Assembly: GCA_030710605.1 (NCBI GenBank)
Contig: CP092872.1
Coordinates: forward strand, 3,144,757-3,208,756
DNA: 64,000 bases
Direction: 5' to 3'
Source: Cordylochernes scorpioides
Lineage: Eukaryota; Arthropoda; Arachnida; Pseudoscorpiones; Chernetidae
The first letter of the stretch is position 1; every line of letters starts with the position of its first letter. Below the pieces are notes generated by a model. The model was given only the letters and a program-made list of their open reading frames with translations. It was not told where the DNA came from and searched no databases. Positions 56,028 through 64,000 of the stretch are shown piece after piece. A program made the position numbers and the translations under genes.

Positions 56028-56167
56028 CTACGACAATCTCTGATGTGTTGTGTAGAGGACGTGAAGTGACCATCGACCTTGCTAGGTACAGAGAAGCTCC
56101 AAGGAAGGAAGGTAGGATTCCTGTTGATCTCTGCAAGATGATTGGAAAAGAGAATTGGATGAAATAA
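56028..56167 (+). CDS. Candidate exon 2 of MGNCC gene (right arm)
   Basis: After TATCTAGAG the frame CT-ACG-ACA reads TTISDVLCRGREVTIDLARY then REAPRKEGRIPVDLCKMIGK and ends ENWMK-TAA. Its phase fits the predicted end of exon 1 at 52755, giving a protein of about 195 aa. The intron would be 3.3 kb, full of transposons. A frame is also kept in the left arm. Splicing is a prediction. Confidence 0.35.
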
Positions 56168-56457
56168 TGTTTCAGGATGTGACCTCTCCCTGCATAGCTG
56201 CAAGAAATCTATTCCAGCAAAAGAAAGAAGCCTCAAGAACCTTCAAACCACATTCCGAAGAAATATTACCAATATTAAAATGGGATTTCACATCCAGGAG
56301 TTAACATTTTACCAACATTTTGTCTCTTCACTCAATACAAGGTTTTTATTGTAATACCTTATATTACCTTATAACTATGAGGGAAGATGTTATTCTTGTT
56401 CGAAAATAGGCATCTTTTCGTTTTAAAGATGCGTAGAAAAATTCATTCTTTGTGAAG

Positions 56458-56770
56458 GGGGGTCGATGGAAGGCTGGTTAAACCGTTTGGTTTACGACCA
56501 CTACGACCTGGGTTCGATCCCCGCATTGGACACTTTTTTCTGTTTGAAAAAAAATGCTCCAATGGCCCCCCCCCGATTCTTGCAAAAGTCCAACCCCACC
56601 AGCGAGTGCAAGTAACCAAACGGGGCTCTGGCACATTTGTAAGTGCAAAGTCGAACTGCTTTCACATGTGTAGACATGTGGTGCGCTTACTGTAAAAAGC
56701 AGTCGCTAACTACCCACCATGATTATCATGGCCTGTACCACGTGTACTAGGGATTAGCAAAAAAAAAAAA
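56458..56770 (+). mobile_element. tRNA-headed SINE with perfect 13-bp duplication
   Basis: ATTCTTTGTGAAG flanks it at 56445-56457 and 56771-56783. The left arm has a single site (TTCATTCGTTGTGAAG mirrored, near 45660). It defines the SINE: tRNA head first, poly-A last. Confidence 0.95.
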
Positions 56771-56869
56771 ATTCTTTGTGAAGACAATGAAAACTTACTC
56801 AGAGAGGATGTAGATTCTTTAACTTCAACGCAGAAATAATTTTTAAGACAGGACCCTCCTAGGAACTGT

Positions 56870-57175
56870 AGTGTGTCGATTTATTAAGTCCAGCGATGGC
56901 CCAGAAAAGTATTTCATAGTTAGTGTTTATTTTGTATTACGCATTTGCTACATTTTTATAGGAAGACAAAAGGACAACACCCTAGAATGTCTATTGGGTT
57001 CTCATTGACTTCCGCCGATCTGCCGCAGCGGTGGCCATCTGTACTATTTCCAGGCCCCCGCTTGTATGTTTGCCGTGGTCTGTCATCTCAGCAGGCTGGA
57101 AGGAAGTCTCTCGGCCCCCACAGAACCACCAATCTAGACTCAGCCTTCCTGGAAATAGTTTTAAAGACATAAACC
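56870..57175 (+). repeat. Interspersed repeat, unassigned
   Basis: Mirror of 45275-45590. Confidence 0.5.
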
Positions 57176-57284
57176 ATCTTAGCGCTATTCTCTGTGAATT
57201 AGAACTCCACTTGCTTTATGAATAGAGCAAAAAAATTTTAGATCTGTCGGACAGCCCGCGGGTAGTTGGTAACATAATACGCTA

Positions 57285-57690
57285 TACAATAACAACATAA
57301 ACAGAAGATCTACCCCAACAGTTCCGGCATATTCAAGACAGATAATCCTACCCCTATTGAAACTGTCCCCCTAACCCTCTACAACTGGAGCTCCAGTCGT
57401 ATCAGGCCCCTCATCATCGAAGCCTTCAGTGTCCTCGGGCGACCCCCTGACTTACGGGCCTGGATTTTCTGGTCTGGCCTCGAAGATGACGACCTGACCA
57501 TCCTGGCGTCGGCCAAATCCATCATCTACCGGTACTTCGTACAGGTTGGACTGACCACCCGCTCATCGCCTGGGAAAGAAGGCTCACTCGCCGGGGCACA
57601 TCCCCCGCATGATCATCTATATACGTATTTTAGTTTTATTTCCATTTTTTAACGTAAATTATTGACAAGAAGTCAATAAAATTTGTTTCA
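57285..57690 (+). pseudogene. LINE polymerase C-terminal fragment (right arm)
   Basis: Frame from about 57300 reads IYPNSSGIFKTDNPTPIETV, LYNWSSSRIRPLIIEAFSVL, RAWIFWSGLEDDDLTILASA and IIYRYFVQVGL. This is the downstream part of a non-LTR polymerase. It ends with GTCAATAAAATTTGTTTC. 5'-truncated. Confidence 0.65.
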
Positions 57691-58420
57691 ATTGTCATAT
57701 TGTCTACAACTGGAAACTATTTATATTTGATTTTAAAATTTATTTCTGTGAATCTCTATTATATGGGTGTTGCACGTCTTTTCGGAGCCAGTGGTCCTAT
57801 GAAGCGTAAAAGCTTGCCTTCCATTTTCTGAATAGAGACACTCTGCAAATATACACAAGTCTTTTTTATTGATTTAATTCAATTATATAATTCTGGGTTA
57901 ATCAAATAAAACTAATGAAGGCAGTCAACATCTAGTGGACCTAAGAGTTATGTAGGAAACAACATTGTATCAAGTTAACGGTCCTTCAGCACCTCCGGAT
58001 TCCACAGTTCAAGGAATCTGGCAGAGACAATGGGCTGACGTGAGACGACACTTCGACACAGAGGTTCCAAATATTGTATGCAAATCACACTGAAGGTATT
58101 CTTGTTATCTAACTTCACAATGGCAAGGTCGATATCCAATCAATTTTGTGAATAAACGTTGCCATTGATGATAGAAACATGTCATGTAAATAGACATTTT
58201 TTACTGAATGTACAGTAGTATCTAAAAGATTAAATTCTAGAAACACTATTTTAAAAAATATATATGCTGACACAAAACAAACTTTGTATATTTGTTTATA
58301 TTGTATATTTCGATTTTTTTTACATGAACTTTATAGAAATTTTCACAAAACGACTTCACAAAATGAAGAATTTTCATATCTAAACACAAGGTAATAAGAC
58401 CAAATAAATAAATTGTGTGT

Positions 58421-58454
58421 GACGTTTCTGTAAGAGCGTTGTTATCATCTTCAG
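58421..58454 (-). ncRNA. PLE-type small hammerhead ribozyme motif
   Basis: CTGAAGA, stem-loop (ATAACAACGCTCTTA), then GAAACGTC on the minus strand. Core complete; stem II partly weakened. Confidence 0.6.
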
Positions 58455-58474
58455 TCAAAAGTACTGAATGATGT

Positions 58475-58508
58475 CTGAAGATGGTAACAATGCTCTTACA
58501 GAAACGTC
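58475..58508 (+). ncRNA. PLE-type small hammerhead ribozyme motif
   Basis: CTGAAGA, TGGTAACAATGCTCTTACA, GAAACGTC. Core complete (CUGANGA, GAAA); stem II weakened by a G-to-C change. Such minimal hammerheads with tiny stem III are known from PLEs. Confidence 0.6.
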
Positions 58509-58867
58509 ACACACTATTTATTTATTTGGTCTTATTACCTTGTGTTTATAATCTATAATCCAAATTGTGCCTTATCATTAATTTTCATCTCTAAATGATA
58601 TATTATTTCAATACCAAATATTTATTCTATTTTCAAACGAACGTACCTCTCTCACACATATATTCTGCAATACATTTTTTAAAATAAAGTTGAATAAAAG
58701 CAAATAATATTCCAAATACAAAACTACACACACAAGCAAAAAATTGAAGGCATATATTTTTATCATAGAATAAATAAAAACAGAGTCAATATATGTTATC
58801 TAGATAAATTCTTAGTATGAATAAAAAATAATATTGAAATCGTTTATTTTGTTTGCTTTTTGTCTGT

Positions 58868-58869
58868 AG
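58868..58869 (+). promoter_or_regulatory. Predicted 3' splice site before SKP1-like ATG
   Basis: TTTGTTTGCTTTTTGTCTG then TAG precedes GGCTCCAGGAGACCGGGTG, about 70 nt 5' of the ATG. Same in the left arm. The matching donor was not located. Confidence 0.45.
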
Positions 58870-58941
58870 GGCTCCAGGAGACCGGGTGATAACTAAACTG
58901 TTTTTCTAAGTATTTGACTAAATAAATTCACAAACAGCTTC

Positions 58942-59460
58942 ATGGAGACATTACCGGGAAACTCAACTGTATCTACCATGGAAGGTGCTGCAGAGGATGA
59001 CCAGGTAGCAACGAACCTCCCAACAACACCTAGCACAGCAAAGATGATCAAACTACAATCCCCTGATGGTGAGATAATCGAAGCAGATCTCGAGATAGCC
59101 ATGAAAATTATATACGTTAATATCTTTATAGATGACCATAATCCTGATGAACCAATGTTGGTACCTGGAACCACAGGCCCTATCCTCAAGATGATAATTG
59201 AATGGTTGAATCATCATAAAGACGACCCACCGTTTGTTGAGGAACCTGTACATATCAAGTACGTCCCAGATGTCTTCTCCCCATGGGATACCGAGTTTGT
59301 ACAGAAGAGCTTCGACGAACGAACGGAATTAGCAAACGCAGCCAACTTTCTGGAGCTCTACGCTCTAGAAGATCTTCTTGTCAAGAGCTTCGCTAATGAT
59401 ATCAAGCGGGAACAAATTCAAGAAGAAATGGATAAGTTTGGATTGAAATGTAAGATTTAA
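58942..59460 (+). CDS. SKP1-like protein, long N-terminus (right arm)
   Basis: Encodes the same 172 residues as 42991-43509 (see there for domains). Overlapping frames in the other strands are also identical, so the DNA itself is identical or nearly so over the gene, while its immediate flanks differ by about 1%. AATAAA at 59460-59465 and 59473-59478 can serve polyadenylation. Like all four copies it lacks the canonical SKP1 tail. A role as a specialised SCF adaptor is possible but not shown. Confidence 0.85.
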   Translation: METLPGNSTVSTMEGAAEDDQVATNLPTTPSTAKMIKLQSPDGEIIEADLEIAMKIIYVNIFIDDHNPDEPMLVPGTTGPILKMIIEWLNHHKDDPPFVEEPVHIKYVPDVFSPWDTEFVQKSFDERTELANAANFLELYALEDLLVKSFANDIKREQIQEEMDKFGLKCKI

Positions 59461-59836
59461 ATAAAATAGGTAAATAAACGATATTTTATAATAGATCTCT
59501 ACGCAGGCATTGAGGTAAACTTCAATCTTATCTATAATATCTGTAATCTCTCTCTGTGTTATCTGTAAATAATACTAAAAGTCTAAAAATAAAAGGTATT
59601 GATTGATACTCTTGCCATCTTTTTGTTCCTATACTATAATCAAGACTCTCAAGAGAAATTCTGGCAAAGGAAGCTGAGGACATAAGCTTTTTTTAAAGGA
59701 CGGTAAAATATAATATGTACATAATTCTTTTACACGTCAGGACATTCTGGTAAACTGACAACGGTCTACGGGAACTTAGAAAATTATTATTCAAATAATA
59801 ATAATAAATTTTTATACCGTTTTTACTTTTGCTTTA
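59461..59836. other. Gene 3' flank, no other feature
   Basis: Mirror of 42615-42990. Confidence 0.4.
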
Positions 59837-60141
59837 GGGGTCGGTGGAAGGATGATCTGAACCGTTGGTGTTCGACCGTACGACCCGGGTTCGATTCCCG
59901 CATTGGGCACTTTTTTTCTGATTAAAAAAAAATTCCAATGACCCCGATTCTTGCATAAGTCCAACCATATCATCGAGTGCAAGTAACCAAACGGGGCTCT
60001 GGCACATTTGCAAGTGCAAAGTCGAACTGCTTTTCACATGTGTAGACATGTGGTGCACTTACAGTAAAAACAGTCGCCTACCTCTACCCACCATGATTAT
60101 AATGTCCTGTACCACGTGTACTGAGGATAAGCCAAAAAAAA
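59837..60141 (+). mobile_element. tRNA-headed SINE
   Basis: Flanked by TTTTGCTTTA at 59827-59836 and 60148-60157. Shared with the left arm. Confidence 0.85.
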
Positions 60142-60209
60142 TTTTTTTTTTGCTTTAAGAGGTTAATTTAAGCATTTAGATTTTGAAAATTAGAATTGAC
60201 TTAGGAAGT

Positions 60210-60396
60210 TCTGTTAAACCTCCATGAGAGGTCACTGACGCTAGACGACACTTCTCTACAAAGGACAGTTTTCTCACATATATATATCCGAAATTACTAT
60301 TTTTACTATAAAGCAACTCTCCTGTAAGAGGACATCTCTCTGTGAAGAACACTTTGGCTTTGCAACTATGTTTCCTTTACAAGTAAGTTCTACTGT
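60210..60396. mobile_element. Pogo/Tigger-like MITE, family A
   Basis: Mirror of 42057-42245. Confidence 0.7.
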
Positions 60397-60780
60397 ATTT
60401 CTTTAAAATACTCGGTAAAGTATATTTTTTAAAAGCGTTCGATGATTTTTTTTTTTTACAAAATATATTTACCAGTCCGTGAATATGTTGGTATAAGTGA
60501 CCTTATGCTCAATGAAGTGTAATTTCATGTGAAAGCCATTTCTGATAAGCAATTTTGAAATAAGTTAAAAAGTAATTATCCAAACCTCCAATAAGAGAAC
60601 ACCTCTAGGAGTATCTATATTCTTATAATCTGTCCCTCACGGAAAGCAACTACAAGTTAATTGTTGAATATTGTTGTTCAGTTGCAGATTTGCAGGATAA
60701 TCGACATTGTTTTCTTCCTTCTTGACGTCATACATGTTTCCAGAGGATGATTCCATAATAGAGGTAAATAAAAAAAGTAT

Positions 60781-61044
60781 AACGATGTTAGACAAATTTT
60801 ACCGGGTAGATGCCATGTCCACTAAGCTACCCTGGACATGGCATCTGCTCGGTAAGCGGAACACTGTGGGTTCGATTCCCATCTCTGGACACTTTTATTT
60901 TTCCGTTCATCATTACTCTTCACAATTCATCCTTTCCTACTTCATCCCTTAAGGTTGGGAATAGTCGTTATTTCTCCTTGGAATAAAAATTACGATTTTT
61001 CGTTTAAAAAGAAGCATTTGCGGTAAAATTTGTCTATCATCGTT
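60781..61044. mobile_element. TIR element enclosing a tRNA-like region
   Basis: Mirror of 41409-41671. The plus strand carries the 14-bp hairpin (60809-60848) and B-box-like GGTTCGATTCCC. Confidence 0.7.
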
Positions 61045-61072
61045 TTACAATCATAGGCCGCATTATATTGTA

Positions 61073-61351
61073 CACCTATCCCCCGATTTACACGGTACTT
61101 GTTTTACACGTTTTAGCTTTCACACGGTTTCCCAAATAAGTTTTTTTTTGTTTTTATCGCACTATACTAAATGCTACTGTGATTAAAACACATGCGCTGT
61201 GTACACATCTCACGAGAAATCCCGAGCTTATGTGCTGACTTGCTGCACACGCACACTGTGTCTGTATTTCTATAATTTAAAAAAAAAAATAATTTTCGAT
61301 TTACACGTTTTTCTCAGGAACGTATCTACCGTGTAAATCGGGGGATAGGTG
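61073..61351. mobile_element. Pogo/Tigger-like MITE, family D
   Basis: Mirror of 41105-41380, TA on both sides. Confidence 0.85.
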
Positions 61352-61390
61352 TATTATAATAAAAAGTAATTAATGAAATTAAAAAAAATA

Positions 61391-61451
61391 GCATTTCCTT
61401 ATCGGGCAACTGTAGTCATCAGTAACTTTCAGTTGCCTGATAAGGAGATGC
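61391..61451. repeat. 61-nt hairpin
   Basis: Mirror of 41005-41065. Confidence 0.7.
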
Positions 61452-61711
61452 CTTTTTACTTTTTAAATTTATGAATCCTATCCCAGCATATTTATCACGT
61501 TTGTAATATTTTTTTTTCAAATTAATGAAATGTTTATCTATACAATTTTGTATCTTTATTTATCTGTTATTTTCCTCGTAGTTGGTGATCTTGAGACTTC
61601 GCGTCGATCGCTCCTCTCTTCCCAAAAATAAACAATCAAGATGTAAACAATAACAATGTTACAAAATGAATGATACCATATTAGATAATCTGTTGATATT
61701 AATTGTATAAA

Positions 61712-63187
61712 GGTAAAAACTCTTCTAGTAAGGTATATCAATTAAGGAGGATCAGAAGATGAGTTTCTTTTATTGTATGAATGCTACGAGCTTTCGGGCA
61801 AAAGCCCTTCGACAGGCAAAATATAACTATACAAAGAAAGATAACGATTTATATATGTTAATCTTAACTGAAAACCGATTTTTGAATAAAGTAAATATTA
61901 AATCTGCTGTCTGAGACCACGAGACGGCGCATGGTTTGGGCTATTGAAATAAACATGTGGGAGGTTTAAATGTAGTTTGTGTAGGATGCGGGGATGTCTA
62001 TTTTTCTATTTATGCTGTGTAGCTTGGATGAAACTATGGATTCTAGAACCAATCTCTGGTGTAGGTTGGAGATATTTTTGTAGTGAATGGTTGGGTTAGC
62101 AGTGTCAAAGGAATGGCCAGAAGATGCAATGTGTTGGAAAATATCTCGGTTGGTGATGTTGCGTGTGTGTTCGGTCATTCTGATGGCGATGGTTCTACCG
62201 GTCTCCCCCACATAGGTGGCAGGACACTGTTGGCACGAGACCGAGTAGACTGCTCCAGAAGATGTTAGAGGATCAGTGGAGGAGTCGGTTTTTGTGATGG
62301 GATGCCTAAGGAGTGAGTGGAGGTTAGGTGTGTTAGTAAAAAAGGTACGGATGCCAAAGGGTTTGAGGAAACGGGAGAGGTTAACTGAGAGGGGAGAGAA
62401 TGGGATCACACATGTGGATTTGTAAGTTGCAGGAGGGTTGAGAGGAACAGGTGAATAGGTGTGTTTTTCTATGAAGGATAGAGGGAAACCTGAAATTGTA
62501 AGATGGGAGATGATGCGGTTCTTTTCAATAGTTAAGGTGGGGAGTGAGCAGTGGGTTAATAGGCGGCGGGTGAGGGCTTTAACTATATTGATTTTGTGGG
62601 AGGTTGGACAGTGCGACCTATAATGGGTGTATCTGGGGGGGTGGTTTTTCTTGTAGTAGACTGTGAGAGGGGACGCAAGGGCATTGCTGCCTATATCGTC
62701 CCTGGCTAGGTGAGCCGAATTTTTAATCTGTAGTAGACTGTGGTATGGTAGGTGTTTGGGGTGCGTATGACTAGGACGTCCAGGAAAGGAATAACAAGCT
62801 CATGTTCTCTCTCAAGAGTGAATGTGATGTTGGGATTGTAAGTGTGGAGGTCGGTGAAAATGGTATTCTCGCTGTCTTGGTTCTAGAATCCATAGTTTCA
62901 TCCAAGCTACACAGCATAAATAGAAAAATAGACATCCCCGCAGCCTACACAAACTACATTTAAACCTCCCACATGTTTATTTCAATAGCCCAAACCATGC
63001 GCCGTCTCGTGGTCTCAGACAGCAGATTTAATATTTACTTTATTCAAAAATCGGTTTTCAGTTAAGATTAACATATATAAATCGTTATCTTTCTTTGTAT
63101 AGTTATATTTTGCCTGTCGAAGGGCTTTTGCCCGAAAGCTCGTAGCATTCATACAATAAAAGAAACTCATCTTCTGATCCTCCTTAA
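61712..63187 (-). mobile_element. Penelope-like element (right arm copy)
   Basis: Same insertion as 38735-40743, flanked by TTGATATTAATTGTATAAA (61693-61711, 63188-63206). It has the inverted 3' end at 62883-63187. The foreign insert is reduced to 63 bp. Confidence 0.8.
61966..62409 (-). pseudogene. PLE GIY-YIG endonuclease (right arm)
   Basis: 147 residues are still open, with VYSVSCQQCPATYVGETGR and IAIRMTEHTRN. A 12-nt deletion removes TRSL. Upstream (about 62525) a 2-bp deletion puts the RT tail out of frame, so the longer left frame is broken here. Confidence 0.75.
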
Positions 63188-63424
63188 TTGATATTAATTG
63201 TATAAATATATTTAAAATATCAGAGATTATTTTAATTAAATGGAGGGCACATCAAACAGGATGCAACACTTCCCCCCTCCTGAGGTTGTCACATCCTCAT
63301 GAATTACCTCATTAATTATTTTATAATAAGGTTTGAGTTTCGAAACATGAACTTTCAATGGATCTTGTCTAGGTGTATCTTTCGGTTCTATTAGATAATT
63401 GACGCTAGACATCTTCTTTAATCT

Positions 63425-63710
63425 ATATTAATAAAATGCAAATTTCATAAGAGGACATCACTAAAAACTTTCGTTACAATGCATCAATTTCGACCAAATT
63501 TTCAACATTTATGTAAAACGAGATGGAGCAGGTTTTGCTTAACGTCAAAATATTTTTCCCTAACATTAACATGCGTAACTTCGCTGTTATCGATTAAATA
63601 CAAAAAAATCAACAGAGTTAATTTTATTTATATATAAATACAAAATTAAATTTCAACAGAGTTAATATTTTTACATACTAGCTAATAATCTCAATCTAAA
63701 AATATAATAT
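63425..63710 (+). mobile_element. Helitron 5' part (right arm)
   Basis: Mirror of 38225-38502, starting TCTATATTAATAAAATGC. Confidence 0.7.
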
Positions 63711-64000
63711 AAAAAGCCAACAATGAAGAGTGAATGTAAGATAAAAAGCCAACAATGAAGAGTAAATGTAATATAAAAAGCCAACAATGAAGAATGAATG
63801 TAAGATAAAAAGCCAACAATGAAGAGTGAATGTAATATAAAAAGCCAACAATGAAGAATGAATGTAAGATAAAAAGCCAACAATGAAGAGTGAATGTAAG
63901 ATAAAAAGCCAACAATGAATAGTAAATGTAATATAAAAAGCCAACAATGAAGAATGAATGTAAGATAAAAAGCCAACAAAGAAGAGTAAATCTACTTATA
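63710..64000. repeat. 32-bp minisatellite (right arm)
   Basis: Mirror of 37926-38222, with one 32-bp unit completed where the left copy has a short deletion (near 38128). Continues beyond the window. Confidence 0.9.

Larger units (their letters stand above)
58381..58548. repeat. Head-to-head PLE ends, right arm
   Basis: TAAACACAAGGTAATAAGAC to complement around a 20-bp spacer (58455-58474); mirror of 43908-44072 but much more diverged than its outer flank. Confidence 0.85.
61531..63268 (-). repeat. Ty3/gypsy LTR containing a PLE (right arm)
   Basis: Mirror of 38653-40924. The C-terminal gypsy pol remnant and purine tract follow at 63269-63420. Confidence 0.7.
52514..64000. repeat. Right arm of large inverted repeat
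   Basis: Mirror of 37926-48274, longer because of a copia element and a SINE. It continues past the window end. Confidence 0.9.

Noticed and set aside
45277-57172. Similar 72-75 aa frames (MLHFYRKTKG...) in both arms and the spacer
   Set aside because: The third copy at 49908 is frameshifted and the block behaves as an interspersed repeat; a gene is unlikely.

Overview
This window is eukaryotic nuclear DNA, most likely from an arthropod. It is AT-rich and gene-poor. It is packed with non-autonomous Helitrons, pogo/Tigger-like, mariner-like and piggyBac-like MITEs, Jockey/CR1-type LINE pieces, Ty1/copia and Ty3/gypsy remnants, a tRNA-headed SINE and Penelope-like elements (PLEs). Intact host genes are few; I cannot name the species. 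Two runs of exactly 100 N (4659-4758 and 48275-48374) mark scaffold joins.

Layout. 1-3.6 kb: the N-terminus of a Helitron replication/helicase protein running off the left edge, AT-rich DNA, and a mariner-like element holding a GC-rich ORF of unknown function. 3.6-6.8 kb: LINE remains, including a decayed Jockey-type ORF2. 7.4-11.8 kb: Helitron termini, several carrying a tRNA-Gly(GCC) gene or copy that has been amplified in a head-to-tail array. 11.8-13.9 kb: MITE-derived satellite arrays around a non-repetitive stretch with CTCF-like motifs. 13.76-17.72 and 24.20-28.31 kb: a direct segmental duplication of about 4 kb, each copy with a divergent SKP1-like gene. Between them lies an LTR element inserted into a Helitron. 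28.5-35.4 kb: MITEs, foldback hairpins and a 118-bp satellite. 35.7-40.9 kb: a Ty3/gypsy element broken by a Helitron complex, with a PLE inside its 3' LTR.

37.9-64.0 kb is a large inverted repeat with arms over 10 kb and a spacer of about 4 kb. Each arm carries an identical SKP1-like gene (172 aa) and one copy of an unrecognised gene whose product starts MGNCC and has a charged helix. The outer arms are nearly identical; the inner arms differ by several per cent and by clean insertions (SINE, copia and a nested LINE in the right arm; a 0.58-kb GC-rich insert in the left). The step in identity falls at a head-to-head pair of hammerhead-ribozyme motifs of PLE type. The palindrome abuts a 100-N gap, so it is either a real inverted duplication shaped by gene conversion or two haplotypes scaffolded tail to tail.

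The common theme is a family of four SKP1-like ORFs, all lacking the canonical C-terminal tail, spread by direct and inverted duplication in a transposon-dense region. If expressed, they would be candidate adaptors of SCF-type ubiquitin ligases with altered F-box binding.
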